A stretch of DNA of 64,000 bases from Chryseobacterium sp. ISL-6 (GTDB lineage: Bacteria > Bacteroidota > Bacteroidia > Flavobacteriales > Weeksellaceae), in NCBI RefSeq assembly GCF_018613715.1, contig NZ_JAGGPT010000006.1:558001-622000 (forward strand), read 5' to 3'. The stretch's first letter is position 1, and each line of letters starts with the position of its first letter. The notes beneath the pieces are model-generated. The model saw only the letters and a program-made list of their open reading frames with translations, did not search any database and was not told the origin of the DNA. The translations under genes were made by a program, and so were the position numbers. This document shows positions 32,673-42,610 of this stretch, one piece after another.

Positions 32673-34508
32673 TTATTTTTTAACCACCATTTTAAAGCTT
32701 TTCTGGAAATCTCCAGAATTTCTTGTAATGCTTATTATATAGGTTCCGTTCTCGAGTTTGTTCTGAAGTACAAATTTCTGTTCATTGTTTTTTTGCATGT
32801 TTTCCTCATAGATGAGTTTTCCTGAAATATCATATAGACTAATTTTGTAGTTTTCTTTTTCAAGGATGTTGCCCTTGAGAGTAAAGTTTCCATTGTTTGG
32901 ATTATTGTAAAGTGCCAGATCATTGAATTGTGAGGTTTCAGAGGTGCTTAATGTTTTTATATCAAACTTTGTTAGAAAAGTTACATTTTTCTCTTGACCT
33001 ACCACTGTTGGGTTTGGATCGATAATCTGAGATTGCCAGCAGCCTTCACTTGTATATCCGGTTTGTGCCGTAGTTTCTCCATAAAGATATAACGCACTTT
33101 TGTGGATCGCTATATTGAGAGGTTCGTTTAGTCTTTCACTACTTCCACCATAATATGAGCTCCACTGAAGAGAGCCACTTGAATTAAATTTTGCGAAAAA
33201 TCGGTTTACCGAATTGCTGTTATTTTGCTGAGGGCTCTGTTGATAAACATTAGGGGTTGATATATTACTTCCTCCTCCATAAGTCAAACCACAGACGTAG
33301 ATATCATTTCCTGTAATTGCAAGGGGCTTTTGAGATCCTTGAGAGGTTTCGTTGCCCGTTCCGCCCATGTAGGTGCTCCAGATTCTGTTTCCGGAATGAT
33401 CAAATTTACTAAGAAAGATGTCTGAATTTCCGGCCATTTGGGGTTGGTAACTTCCAGGAGTACCATAATAATTGTTACTATTCGTAGCTGGATCAGATGA
33501 TAGATAGTCTCTTCCTGCAATATATAAACCAGTGTCGTTGACTTCAAAATTGGTCATTCCATTATTTCCGAATCCTACTCCATAATAGGTCCCCCAATCT
33601 CTGGTTCCTGTATTCGCATTCATCTTCATAATTGCTCCTGTTGATTTTAATGTTTGAAAAGCACCTGGTGATGGAATTGAAATTTGATTAGATGCAAATT
33701 CTTGACTTACCATCATATATAGGCCGTTGTTATGATATTGGATTGCAGAACCATAACCTGGATAATAGGTTCCCCATATTCTTTGTCCACTGGGATTTAG
33801 CTTTATTAGATATCCGTTAGGTATTTGGGCTCCACCTATAGTCATTACCTGGTAATTTTCCTGAAAGACTCCCGGAGTTGCTATGTCCTGTGCTGAATAT
33901 GTGAGTCCTGAAACATAAACATTTTGAGAGTCGTCAGTTGTAATTCTTGCTAATGATGGAAGATATGTAGCCCATATTAATGTATTGTTTGCTGATAATT
34001 TTGCAAGAATTACAGAAGGATACGCTGATGTGGCAGGCATCCATACACCGGGAGTTACTGATACCGGGAGATTGCCGCCGGAATGATACTGATAGTATTT
34101 GTTATCTTGTGAATCAATATACATAAGTTCCTTATGGAAAGTGCCTGGAATATTTTGATGAAATTGATCATACTCATAAAATGAGAGGTTTCCTGCAGAA
34201 GTAAACTTTGCATTGTACAGTGACTGAGGATAAGGGCCTGAGCCAAATGAATAGGGTTGACCATTGCCTATGCTAAATTGTTGATAATAGGGGGTGTTAT
34301 AGCTGATGATTCCTGTGACTAATCCTTTTACATAAATATTATCCTGAGAGTCAAAAAGTATAGGTTTAGTGTCGAATAATGCAGTCCATGACCTTCCACC
34401 CACGGGTCCGAAATAGGTTCCCCAAGACCTTGAATACTCAAAACCACTTTGAGCCATAGTGAGATTTAAAAGGAAGATGCTTAATAAAAATAGTAATTTT
34501 TTAGTCAT
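32673..34508 (-). CDS. T9SS type A secreted beta-propeller-like protein
   Basis: 611 residues. Signal peptide (to ~TMAQ), then at least six repeats ending in W-x-T/S-Y-x-G type motifs (SWGTYFGP, IWATYLPS, IWGTYYPGYG, DWGTYYGVG, IWSTYMGGTG, QWSSYYGGS), as in SBBP repeat proteins, which are modelled as beta-propellers. The C-terminal ~75 residues (LALYNNPNNGNFTL ... YDISGKLIYE ... TYIISI ... KMVVKK) are a type A T9SS sorting domain. Expected to be secreted or cell-surface bound; its role is unknown. Confidence 0.88.
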   Translation of the reverse strand: MTKKLLFLLSIFLLNLTMAQSGFEYSRSWGTYFGPVGGRSWTALFDTKPILFDSQDNIYVKGLVTGIISYNTPYYQQFSIGNGQPYSFGSGPYPQSLYNAKFTSAGNLSFYEYDQFHQNIPGTFHKELMYIDSQDNKYYQYHSGGNLPVSVTPGVWMPATSAYPSVILAKLSANNTLIWATYLPSLARITTDDSQNVYVSGLTYSAQDIATPGVFQENYQVMTIGGAQIPNGYLIKLNPSGQRIWGTYYPGYGSAIQYHNNGLYMMVSQEFASNQISIPSPGAFQTLKSTGAIMKMNANTGTRDWGTYYGVGFGNNGMTNFEVNDTGLYIAGRDYLSSDPATNSNNYYGTPGSYQPQMAGNSDIFLSKFDHSGNRIWSTYMGGTGNETSQGSQKPLAITGNDIYVCGLTYGGGSNISTPNVYQQSPQQNNSNSVNRFFAKFNSSGSLQWSSYYGGSSERLNEPLNIAIHKSALYLYGETTAQTGYTSEGCWQSQIIDPNPTVVGQEKNVTFLTKFDIKTLSTSETSQFNDLALYNNPNNGNFTLKGNILEKENYKISLYDISGKLIYEENMQKNNEQKFVLQNKLENGTYIISITRNSGDFQKSFKMVVKK

Positions 34509-34639
34509 ATTATATTTTGTTTGATGTTATGTTGTTAAAAATACATAATTAATTCTAAAAATTTAATAAATTTATTTTGTTTGTGAGTTTTATTTGTGGT
34601 TTTCGAAAATGATAAAGTCGCAAAATGTTGTCTTTTCAT

Positions 34640-34647
34640 TATCTTTG
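34640..34647 (+). promoter_or_regulatory. -7 box (TATCTTTG) of mfd
   Basis: Perfect TATCTTTG on the plus strand, 59 bp before the mfd ATG, in the 198-bp divergent region with the T9SS type A gene. No equally good box is seen on the other strand. Confidence 0.45.
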
Positions 34648-34706
34648 CATACTAAACGGTTTCGGAAAAGTTCTGAAATCGATTTTGGCGTTTATATCTA
34701 TATACT

Positions 34707-37700
34707 ATGCAGTTAAAGACCATCAAAGAAAAATTTCTTCCCGATTTATTGCAAAAGGAGTTTGGAAAAGAAATTTTCACCCAACTTGAGACTCATCAGC
34801 ATATTTCTGTAAAAGGAAGTGCAGGATCTTCAACTTCTGTTTTTATAGCTGAGCTTTTCCTTACGCAAAAGAAGAATATTCTTTATCTCATAGATGATAA
34901 GGAGGATGCTCTTTATGCCAATACGGAAATGGAAGATTTGTTGGGTAAGGATAAAGTTCTTTATTTTCCAGCTACCCATCTTGAACCCTATCAGGTTGAG
35001 AAAACTCAAAATGCAAATCTGGTTTTAAGAACTGAGGTTTTAAATAAAATAAACTCCGGCAAATCTCCAAGAGTAATTGTTGCTTATATTGGAGCCTTGT
35101 CAGAAAAAGTTATTAAGAAAGAAGATTTTAAAGCGATTTCGCACCAGATAAAAGTAGGCGATCAATTGGATTTTGACTTTGTTGATGAATTGCTGTCTCA
35201 TTATCAGTTTCAGCAGGCGGATTTCGTTTCCGAACCTGGAGAATTTTCTGTTCGTGGCGGGATTGTAGATGTCTTCTCTTATTCTAATGAAAGACCTTAT
35301 AGAATAACTTTCTTTGGAAATGAAGTGGAAAACATCAAGACTTTTGATATTGAAACACAGCTTTCAGTTGATAAAGTAAAGGAGTTTCAATTGGTTTCAA
35401 ATATGAATTTTTCAGTTTCAGGAAGTAGAGTTTCCTTGCTCCAGCTCCTGCCAGATGAAAGTTTTGTGATTTCTAGAAATGGAGTTGTAGGATTACAAAA
35501 GCTTAAATCTTTTTATGAGAAATCGCTCGAGAAATATAAAACATTAAGTAAAGATATTGCTCATAGAACGCCTCAGGAATTGTTTATTTCTGATCAGGAG
35601 TTTTTATTTGATTATAAAAAATTTAAAACAATTGATTTCAGTAGTATCGGGATTGAGGGTGTGAAAACTTTTGATATCAGTATTGAACAAACTTCGCAGC
35701 CTTCTTTTCATAAGAATTTTGAATTGCTTATTCAGGATCTTGAAGAAAAGCAAAGTGAGGGTTTTGATACCTGGATCTCTTTCTCAACAGAAAAACAAAA
35801 AGAAAGACTGGAGTCAATTTTTGAAGAGTTGGAACATGAAACAATTTTCAAAAGTTTTAAATCTGAACTTCACGAAGGCTTCGTAGATAATAATCATAAG
35901 ATTTCTGTGTATACCGACCATCAGATTTTTGATAGGTATCAAAGGTATAAGGCCAAAAATACCTTTGCAAAATCCGAACAACTCACTTTAAAGGATTTAA
36001 TGTCTTTAAAAATAGGGGATTATATTGCACATATCGACCATGGAATTGGTAAGTTCATGGGATTGGTGAAGGTAAATAATGATGGAAAAATTCAGGAATG
36101 TTTTAAGTTAACGTACAAAAATGGAGATCTATTATATGTAAGTATTCATTCATTACATAAAATATCCAAATATAACGGACCGGATGGGAAAGAAGTAGTT
36201 TTAAGTAAATTAGGTTCACCGGCGTGGAAATCTTTAAAACAGAAAACGAAAGCGAAAGTAAAACAAATTGCTTTTGATCTGATCAGACTGTATGCGCAGA
36301 GAAAGACAGCTCAGGGTTTTGCATATACTCCCGATTCCTATCTGCAAAATGAACTGGAAGCCAGTTTTATTTATGAAGATACTCCAGATCAGGAAAAAGC
36401 AACTCTAGATGTGAAAGCAGATATGGAGGCCAGTACGGTAATGGATCGTCTGGTATGTGGAGATGTAGGTTTTGGTAAAACAGAAGTTGCTATCCGGGCG
36501 GCTTTTAAGGCCGCAACAGATGGAAAACAGGTCGCGGTTTTAGTTCCTACTACAATTCTTGCATTTCAGCATTTCAGAAGTTTTAAAGAAAGACTGAAAG
36601 ATTTTCCGGTAACCGTTTCATATGTTAACAGATTCAGAACGGCAAAACAAAAATCGGAGACTTTGGAGGGGTTGAAAAATGGGAAAGTTGATATTATTAT
36701 TGGTACCCATCAATTGGCAAGCAATAGCGTAAAATTTAAAGATCTTGGGTTGTTGATCATTGATGAGGAGCATAAATTTGGAGTTTCTGTTAAGGATAAA
36801 CTAAAGACACTTAAAAGTAATGTTGACACCTTGACATTAACTGCGACGCCTATTCCAAGGACATTGCAGTTTTCTCTGATGGCAGCAAGAGATTTATCAG
36901 TTATTAAAACGCCACCGCCAAATAGACAACCTGTAGATACTCAGATTATTGGCTTTAATGAGGAGATTCTTCGAGATGCTGTTTCGTATGAATTGCAAAG
37001 AGATGGACAGGTTTATTTTATCAATAACAGGATTGAAAACCTGAAAGATATAGCAGGATTGATCCAAAGATTGGTTCCTGATGCAAGAGTAATCACCGGA
37101 CACGGCCAGATGGAAGGAAAGCAGTTGGAAAAAAATGTTCTGGATTTTATGGAAGGGAAATATGACGTTTTGGTTTCTACAACAATTATTGAAAGTGGAG
37201 TGGATGTTCCCAATGCGAATACAATTTTCATCAATGATGCCCACAGATTTGGTATGGCCGATCTTCATCAGATGCGAGGAAGAGTGGGACGAAGTAACAG
37301 GAAGGCTTTCTGTTATCTGATCACTCCGCCGTATGATATGATGACTTCCGATGCAAGAAAGAGACTGGAAGCTATAGAGCAGTTTTCAGATTTAGGAAGT
37401 GGTTTTCAAATTGCAATGAAGGATCTTGAGATCCGTGGAGCCGGAGACTTGTTAGGAGCTGAGCAAAGTGGCTTTATTAATGAAATGGGGTTTGAGACCT
37501 ATCAGAAATTAATGCAGGAAGCTTTAGAGGAATTAAAGGATGACGAAGATTTTGAAAATTTATTTGAAAATGAAGAAGATAGACAAAAGCTTTTTAAATC
37601 TGTAAAAGAAGTCAATATTGATACTGATTTGGAGCTGATGCTTCCTGATTTTTATATTTCAAATACCGAAGAAAGATTATTGCTGTATCAAAAGATTGCT

Positions 37701-38069
37701 GAAATTGATAATGAAAAAGATCTTCAAAAGTTTGAATCAGAGCTTATTGATCGATTTGGAAATTTACCAAAAGAAGCTATTAATCTCTTAAAAAGCGTTT
37801 CTCTGAAATGGCTGGCAGCTGACATTGGTTTTGAAAAGATCGTGATGAAAAACGGGGTCTTTTTAGGATATTTTCCAAGCAACCCTCAAGATAAATTTTA
37901 TCAGACGGATAAGTTTAAACATATTATAAATTATTTAACTCAAAACCCATCAGAAGCTCAGCTTAAAGAAAAAATAGGAAAAGAAGGAAATAACCTGATG
38001 ATGCGAAAAGATAAGGTGAAAAATGTAGATGAAGTAAATATTTTACTTAAATCAATATTGGAGTTATAG
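34707..38069 (+). CDS. mfd: Transcription-repair coupling factor Mfd
   Basis: 1120 residues. UvrB-like N-terminal region, RNA-polymerase-interacting CarD-like domain starting at IGDYIAHIDHGIG (about 435), SF2 translocase with Walker A GDVGFGKT (about 585) and DEEH (about 685) boxes, and the C-terminal TRCF domain (DTDLELMLPDFYI and after). It removes stalled RNA polymerase at DNA lesions and recruits UvrA. Full length. Confidence 0.96.
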   Translation: MQLKTIKEKFLPDLLQKEFGKEIFTQLETHQHISVKGSAGSSTSVFIAELFLTQKKNILYLIDDKEDALYANTEMEDLLGKDKVLYFPATHLEPYQVEKTQNANLVLRTEVLNKINSGKSPRVIVAYIGALSEKVIKKEDFKAISHQIKVGDQLDFDFVDELLSHYQFQQADFVSEPGEFSVRGGIVDVFSYSNERPYRITFFGNEVENIKTFDIETQLSVDKVKEFQLVSNMNFSVSGSRVSLLQLLPDESFVISRNGVVGLQKLKSFYEKSLEKYKTLSKDIAHRTPQELFISDQEFLFDYKKFKTIDFSSIGIEGVKTFDISIEQTSQPSFHKNFELLIQDLEEKQSEGFDTWISFSTEKQKERLESIFEELEHETIFKSFKSELHEGFVDNNHKISVYTDHQIFDRYQRYKAKNTFAKSEQLTLKDLMSLKIGDYIAHIDHGIGKFMGLVKVNNDGKIQECFKLTYKNGDLLYVSIHSLHKISKYNGPDGKEVVLSKLGSPAWKSLKQKTKAKVKQIAFDLIRLYAQRKTAQGFAYTPDSYLQNELEASFIYEDTPDQEKATLDVKADMEASTVMDRLVCGDVGFGKTEVAIRAAFKAATDGKQVAVLVPTTILAFQHFRSFKERLKDFPVTVSYVNRFRTAKQKSETLEGLKNGKVDIIIGTHQLASNSVKFKDLGLLIIDEEHKFGVSVKDKLKTLKSNVDTLTLTATPIPRTLQFSLMAARDLSVIKTPPPNRQPVDTQIIGFNEEILRDAVSYELQRDGQVYFINNRIENLKDIAGLIQRLVPDARVITGHGQMEGKQLEKNVLDFMEGKYDVLVSTTIIESGVDVPNANTIFINDAHRFGMADLHQMRGRVGRSNRKAFCYLITPPYDMMTSDARKRLEAIEQFSDLGSGFQIAMKDLEIRGAGDLLGAEQSGFINEMGFETYQKLMQEALEELKDDEDFENLFENEEDRQKLFKSVKEVNIDTDLELMLPDFYISNTEERLLLYQKIAEIDNEKDLQKFESELIDRFGNLPKEAINLLKSVSLKWLAADIGFEKIVMKNGVFLGYFPSNPQDKFYQTDKFKHIINYLTQNPSEAQLKEKIGKEGNNLMMRKDKVKNVDEVNILLKSILEL

Positions 38070-38188
38070 CTCGGTTCTCCCCTGTATTAAAGATAATTCT
38101 ACTTTTTTGTATGAAGAATTCTAATACCCTATAGTTATATTTCTATGGTACAAATAATTAAATAATAGAGTTTTACATTAAAAATATG

Positions 38189-38196
38189 TATCTTTG
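38189..38196 (+). promoter_or_regulatory. -7 box (TATCTTTG) of the three-paralogue operon
   Basis: Perfect box on the plus strand, 11 bp before the ATG at 38208. Confidence 0.5.
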
Positions 38197-38207
38197 CGGC
38201 GCTTATT

Positions 38208-39029
38208 ATGAAAAAAACTATCTATTATTGCATAACAGTGTTTTGCTCTGTTTATGCGCACGCACAGGTGGGAATTGACACAAATGTCCCTAATTCGACT
38301 CTCGATGTTAACGGGAAAACCACTCTAAGAAAAGAATTAAGAGTAGGAGGTACTCCAGCTCTTATAGGAAATGCCGGACTAAACGGTCAAGTTTTAGTTT
38401 CGCAGGGGGAAAATCTACCTCCGGTTTGGAAATCAATCAATGTATCCTTTATGGAAGAAGGACAGTACAAGCTGATTAATTCGTATTTGTCACTGGATCA
38501 AAAAGGTGTTACCACTTTATCCAATGGTGTGGCAGGTGATAACATTTTCACAAATACTGTGGGAGATGATATTACGGATACGGGTAAAGGTAAATGGGTT
38601 AAGATTGAAGGTCTTGAAAACAATTTCACGGTAAAAAATCCAAGAAACAGAATTACCTATCAGTTTCAGACAGGAATTGAAATGAAAGCTCCTGCAGCTA
38701 CCACTTCACAAAATATAAGCTTTACATGCGGAGTTTTTAGAGGAGGTAAACTTGTTGCTGTTCGTCCTGACAAAGTTTCTTCAACAAATAATACCGCTAA
38801 AGGAGGGTTTCAGGATTATATCTTCACGCTTAATTATACTGAACAAAATGTTCCTTTAGGGCCTCAGAAAATTGAAGTAGCTTGTAGGAAAATTACAACG
38901 TCTGATGTTAATAGCCAATTTTCGATTGGACGTAACATCTCGAATACCAATACAGTTTCCAATGCATTTACTTTGGAATCAGATCTAAAGATCGACATTA
39001 TTGAATATGTAACCTACAAAGCCAATTAA
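38208..39029 (+). CDS. Secreted fibre-like protein, paralogue 1 of 3
   Basis: 273 residues: signal peptide to ~AHAQ, then VGIDTNVPNSTLDVNGKTTL, an N-terminal pattern common in Bacteroidota secreted and tail-fibre-like proteins. This is followed by GLNGQVLVSQGE and a C-terminal beta-rich domain with SFTCGVFRGGKLVAVR. No T9SS sorting domain or lipobox is visible. First of three tandem paralogues with 3-bp gaps, so almost certainly one operon. Family not known to me; an oligomeric surface or extracellular fibre is a guess. Confidence 0.7.
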   Translation: MKKTIYYCITVFCSVYAHAQVGIDTNVPNSTLDVNGKTTLRKELRVGGTPALIGNAGLNGQVLVSQGENLPPVWKSINVSFMEEGQYKLINSYLSLDQKGVTTLSNGVAGDNIFTNTVGDDITDTGKGKWVKIEGLENNFTVKNPRNRITYQFQTGIEMKAPAATTSQNISFTCGVFRGGKLVAVRPDKVSSTNNTAKGGFQDYIFTLNYTEQNVPLGPQKIEVACRKITTSDVNSQFSIGRNISNTNTVSNAFTLESDLKIDIIEYVTYKAN

Positions 39030-39032
39030 TTC

Positions 39033-39848
39033 ATGAAAAATATATTATCAATCCTATTTTTATCAATAGGGCTATCTCTTTCTGCGCAGATAGGAATAAA
39101 AACAGTAACACCTAAAGCGAAATTAGATGTAAATGGAGATGTTAATCTTCGTAAAAAACTGGTTGTTTTAAATACAACAGACAATAGTCTCGTTCAGGGA
39201 ACTAATGGGCAAATATTAGTTTCACAAGGAGAAAATTATCCTCCAATATGGAAAACCCTTAGAATCCCTGAATATGAACCTAATCAATTTTATCTGATAT
39301 TTAATAACTCCTTCTCAGATCGAACTGGAGTTACTTTCACTGGATCTGAAGAGTCTACTACTGGTAGTACCAGATCCACAAGCTTTACAAAAGGAGGTGA
39401 TTTTAGTACTTTTACGAATTTTAAAAAAATCACTTCTCTATCACAACCTTTTCAGGTAAATAGTACAGATAGTAAAACTTATTTTCAGTTTGAAACAGTA
39501 GTTCATACGAATTTTCCAGCAGGTGGTGCAACAGATACTTCAATTGACTATGCCTGTGGGATTTTTGTCGATAACAAATTGGTAAATCTTAGACAAGGAA
39601 ATATTAAGGCAAGTAGTGCAAGTAATACTTTCTTAACTCATAACCAAATTGGAATTGCTCAAAATCTTACGAAAGGTACACACACTGTTAGTGTCGCTTG
39701 TTCAAGATTACAATCTTATAATACAAGTAATATAACTTTAGGAATAGGAATTAACGTAGCAACTAACATTGATAGCTTTATTGCTCAATCTTCTTTGAAG
39801 GTTGATGTATATGAGATTCCTCAGGTATTTAACACAATTTTAAACTAG
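39033..39848 (+). CDS. Secreted fibre-like protein, paralogue 2 of 3
   Basis: 271 residues. Signal peptide ends at SAQ; the N-terminus IGIKTVTPKAKLDVNGDVNL and the segment GTNGQILVSQGENYPPIWK align with paralogue 1. The C-terminal domain carries the shared SIDYACGIFVDNKLVNLR motif. The ATG lies 3 bp after the stop of paralogue 1. Function unknown. Confidence 0.7.
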   Translation: MKNILSILFLSIGLSLSAQIGIKTVTPKAKLDVNGDVNLRKKLVVLNTTDNSLVQGTNGQILVSQGENYPPIWKTLRIPEYEPNQFYLIFNNSFSDRTGVTFTGSEESTTGSTRSTSFTKGGDFSTFTNFKKITSLSQPFQVNSTDSKTYFQFETVVHTNFPAGGATDTSIDYACGIFVDNKLVNLRQGNIKASSASNTFLTHNQIGIAQNLTKGTHTVSVACSRLQSYNTSNITLGIGINVATNIDSFIAQSSLKVDVYEIPQVFNTILN

Positions 39849-39851
39849 ATC

Positions 39852-40595
39852 ATGAAAAAAATATTTTTAGTAACACTACTATTGGCTATTGGTTTATCTA
39901 ATGCTCAGGTGGGTATAAATACAACGACCCCTGTAAATACACTTGATATTAATGGAGATTTAAATGTAAATAAGGAACTAAGAACAGGCGGAACCGATGC
40001 TGTAAAAGGTAGTGCAGGGAATGCCGGAGAGATTTTTCACAATAATTCCGATTTATTAAGTAATGACTGGAAAAGTATAAAAATTGCCGACGGGCAAGGA
40101 AGTATGGCCCTGTTTTCTATAAATACTGTTTCTGATAAGGTTGGTGCAACTTTTTCAGGGGCTAATGGATCAACAGCACCCTATACTGAAAATGTTGCTT
40201 TAGATGCGACATGGACTGTTTTAGCAGGAGCAGTTGATACCTTTTCTATAACTAATGCAACGAATAAGGTGGTATTTACTTTTCAGACCACTACTCAAAA
40301 AACAACTAATGCAAATGCATCAATAAGTTATGCATGTGGTATCTTTGTTGATAATGCTCTTAAGGCTGTAAGAACGGATGTTTTAGTAGGTGGTGACGGG
40401 ACAAATAAGATTTTTAATCTTAATGCAACCCTCACAAATCTTACTCCTAAAAATAATTACAGTGTAAAAGCTGCCTGTACAAAGAGAAACCTTAATGCAG
40501 GAACTTTAGGAACAGGAAAAGCTGTAAATACTGCTTTCTTAAATGATGATATGGCTCAGTCAGTATTGACGACTCAAGTATTACAACCGTATTAA
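39852..40595 (+). CDS. Secreted fibre-like protein, paralogue 3 of 3
   Basis: 247 residues. Signal peptide ends at SNAQ, then VGINTTTPVNTLDINGDLNV and GSAGNAGEIFHNNSDLL, which replaces the QVLVSQGE segment of the other two copies. The C-terminal domain has SISYACGIFVDNALKAVR. It is shorter and the most diverged copy. The ATG is 3 bp after the stop of paralogue 2, and a strong terminator follows. Confidence 0.7.
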   Translation: MKKIFLVTLLLAIGLSNAQVGINTTTPVNTLDINGDLNVNKELRTGGTDAVKGSAGNAGEIFHNNSDLLSNDWKSIKIADGQGSMALFSINTVSDKVGATFSGANGSTAPYTENVALDATWTVLAGAVDTFSITNATNKVVFTFQTTTQKTTNANASISYACGIFVDNALKAVRTDVLVGGDGTNKIFNLNATLTNLTPKNNYSVKAACTKRNLNAGTLGTGKAVNTAFLNDDMAQSVLTTQVLQPY

Positions 40596-40612
40596 TTTTG
40601 ATAATATTAAAT

Positions 40613-40647
40613 AAAAAATCTAAAAGATATTTCTTTTAGATTTTTTT
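40613..40647 (+). terminator. Intrinsic terminator of the three-paralogue operon
   Basis: Perfect 15-pair stem AAAAAATCTAAAAGA / TCTTTTAGATTTTTT, loop TATT, then T. It is 18 bp past the stop at 40595. Confidence 0.9.
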
Positions 40648-40847
40648 ATGTTTTAATGAGGGTAGATTTTATTAAATTCCTAAATTACAGTTACCGGCAT
40701 CAAAAGATTGATTCGTGGATTTATTATGGGTGTTTATAACTAAACTTATTCTTTATCAATATATTTATAATGCAGTATAGTGCCTTTATTTAATTGCTAG
40801 TTTTATTATAATATGAATAAATATATACTTTTTATTTAAAAAAAAAT

Positions 40848-40855
40848 TATATTTG
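40848..40855 (+). promoter_or_regulatory. -7 box (TATATTTG) of the 40883 lipoprotein
   Basis: Perfect consensus TATATTTG on the plus strand, 27 bp before the ATG at 40883. Confidence 0.5.
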
Positions 40856-40882
40856 TGGAAAAATAAATAATCCCCCTTGGAA

Positions 40883-41809
40883 ATGAAACAACTTTTCTAT
40901 TTTATTTTACTGTTTGCTGGTTTTTCTTCCATTCATTCTTGTAAAGATCTGACTGATGAAGATGGTAACCCACTTATCGATATGCATAACAATCCTGGAT
41001 TAACAGGACCAAGAGCACTATATAGAGAGATTACAGATGCTGATACTATTGCAGAATATCATTATAACGGATTGCTTTTATCCAGAGTTCTTACAAAAGG
41101 AGCTTCTGTTACTGATGTACAGTTTAGTGGAAACAATTTAAGTAACGTTAATTTCAATGGATTTGTTGATTCTGATAATGACGGGACTTTAGATGTGGAT
41201 AGTACATCATATACACAAATGTTTACTTATGGTAATAACGGAAGATTGACAACTATTTCTGAGAAACGAACTGTATATGACAGAACTCCGGGCGTACCGC
41301 CAGGAACTCCTCCGGGACCCTGGACCGTTTTAAGAAAGACAAAAACTATTTATGATCTTGTCTATAGCCCAACAACAAGTAAATTGGCGAAGATTACGAT
41401 GAGAACAGGTGAGGATGTAAATCCTTTTGATTATACGAACTATTCTGAAACAACTTATGAATATTTAGGAGATAACGTATCTAAAGTTGTAAGACAATAT
41501 GGGCCTATGGCTGGTGGTGTATTTGGTGCGCCTACTGCTAAGCTTGGCTATGACTATTCCAATTTTGATAATCAGATTAGTGGATATACACTTCTTCCGT
41601 TTGCGTATAAAATATCAGTTATTTTATCTACTGAGATCAATGATAGAAGAAGTTTGATACTTTCGCCGAACAGTCCCAAAAGAATGGCAATTACGGATCT
41701 TACAACTCCTATTCCAGTGCCGGCTATTTTTAGTACAGATTATCATTATGATCCTCAAACTTACGTAACAAAAGGATTTGGAATAAACTATGTTTATAAA
41801 CCTTTATAA
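40883..41809 (+). CDS. Lipoprotein of unknown function
   Basis: 308 residues. The lipoprotein signal peptide ends in FSSIHSCKD; the Cys is followed by an acidic run (KDLTDEDG). The body is beta-rich with Tyr/Thr-rich strands (YREITDADTIAEYHYNG; TTYEYLGDNVSKVV), reminiscent of YD/RHS-type strand repeats but not a clear match. The ATG at 40883 is preferred over a TTG six bases upstream. Own promoter box and terminator. Confidence 0.65.
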   Translation: MKQLFYFILLFAGFSSIHSCKDLTDEDGNPLIDMHNNPGLTGPRALYREITDADTIAEYHYNGLLLSRVLTKGASVTDVQFSGNNLSNVNFNGFVDSDNDGTLDVDSTSYTQMFTYGNNGRLTTISEKRTVYDRTPGVPPGTPPGPWTVLRKTKTIYDLVYSPTTSKLAKITMRTGEDVNPFDYTNYSETTYEYLGDNVSKVVRQYGPMAGGVFGAPTAKLGYDYSNFDNQISGYTLLPFAYKISVILSTEINDRRSLILSPNSPKRMAITDLTTPIPVPAIFSTDYHYDPQTYVTKGFGINYVYKPL

Positions 41810-41830
41810 TAATTCTATAAACAATATATA

Positions 41831-41862
41831 AACTCAATTCTTTATCGGATTGGGTTTTTTTA
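41831..41862 (+). terminator. Intrinsic terminator of the 40883 lipoprotein
   Basis: Ten-pair stem AACTCAATTC / GGATTGGGTT (with G-U pairs), loop TTTATC, then T6. Confidence 0.8.
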
Positions 41863-41874
41863 TTTTTTATCTCT

Positions 41875-41882
41875 TAATTTTG
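41875..41882 (+). promoter_or_regulatory. -7 box (TAATTTTG) of pth
   Basis: Perfect TAnnTTTG on the plus strand, 13 bp before the pth ATG. Confidence 0.45.
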
Positions 41883-41895
41883 CAAAAAATTTCAA

Positions 41896-42459
41896 ATGAA
41901 ATATTTAATAGTAGGTCTGGGAAATAAAGGCCCTGAATATGAAAATACACGTCATAATATAGGTTTTAAAGTTGCGGAAAAGATAGCTGAAACTCTTGAT
42001 GCTTCTTTTAATACTACGAATTTTGGGTGGATGGCAGAAGGAAAATATAAAGGAAGAAAAGTACTGGTGTTAAAGCCGGATACCTACATGAATCTTTCCG
42101 GGAATGCCGTTAAATACTGGATGCAGAAAGAAAATATTCCTCTTGAAAATGTATTGATAGTGACCGATGATTTGGTGCTGCCTTTTGGAACACTGAGGAT
42201 GAAAATGAAGGGTTCTGATGCAGGGCATAATGGGCTTAAAAATATTAATGAAGTGTTACAGACTCAAAATTATGCTAGACTTCGTTTTGGGATCTCTGCA
42301 GATTTTTCAGAAGGCAGGCAGGTTGATTATGTACTGGGTACCTGGAATGAAGAGGAGAGAGAGAAGCTTCCGGAGAGAATTGATAAATTTTCTAAAGCAT
42401 GTCTGTCATTTGTATTTGCCGGAATTAATAATACAATGTCAGCTTTCAACGCAAAATAA
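41896..42459 (+). CDS. pth: Peptidyl-tRNA hydrolase
   Basis: 187 residues. Conserved N10 and catalytic H20 (ENTRHNIGF), substrate-binding PDTYMNLSG, and [13 protein letters not shown] with the catalytic Asp. It cleaves peptidyl-tRNA released from stalled ribosomes. Full length; own promoter box and a convergent terminator after it. Confidence 0.95.
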   Translation: MKYLIVGLGNKGPEYENTRHNIGFKVAEKIAETLDASFNTTNFGWMAEGKYKGRKVLVLKPDTYMNLSGNAVKYWMQKENIPLENVLIVTDDLVLPFGTLRMKMKGSDAGHNGLKNINEVLQTQNYARLRFGISADFSEGRQVDYVLGTWNEEEREKLPERIDKFSKACLSFVFAGINNTMSAFNAK

Positions 42460-42488
42460 TTATCGTTTAAGATATAGAAAGAATTAAT

Positions 42489-42519
42489 AAAAAAGACCAT
42501 CGTTTACGATGGTCTTTTG
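42489..42519. terminator. Bidirectional intrinsic terminator
   Basis: Perfect AAAAGACCATCG / CGATGGTCTTTT with a 4-base loop, between convergent pth and carbonic anhydrase genes. Confidence 0.9.
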
Positions 42520-42610
42520 TTATGCATTTAAAATTAATTCCCAATCAATTTATCTAAACATATTTTATAGACCTGATTTTTTTGGGAGCTGAAATATGAA
42601 TTTTCATATC

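Noticed and set aside
34509..34706. Divergent region mfd/T9SS type A gene as a possible second facing-box promoter
   Set aside because: Only the plus-strand TATCTTTG is clear; no TAnnTTTG was found on the minus strand near the type A gene.
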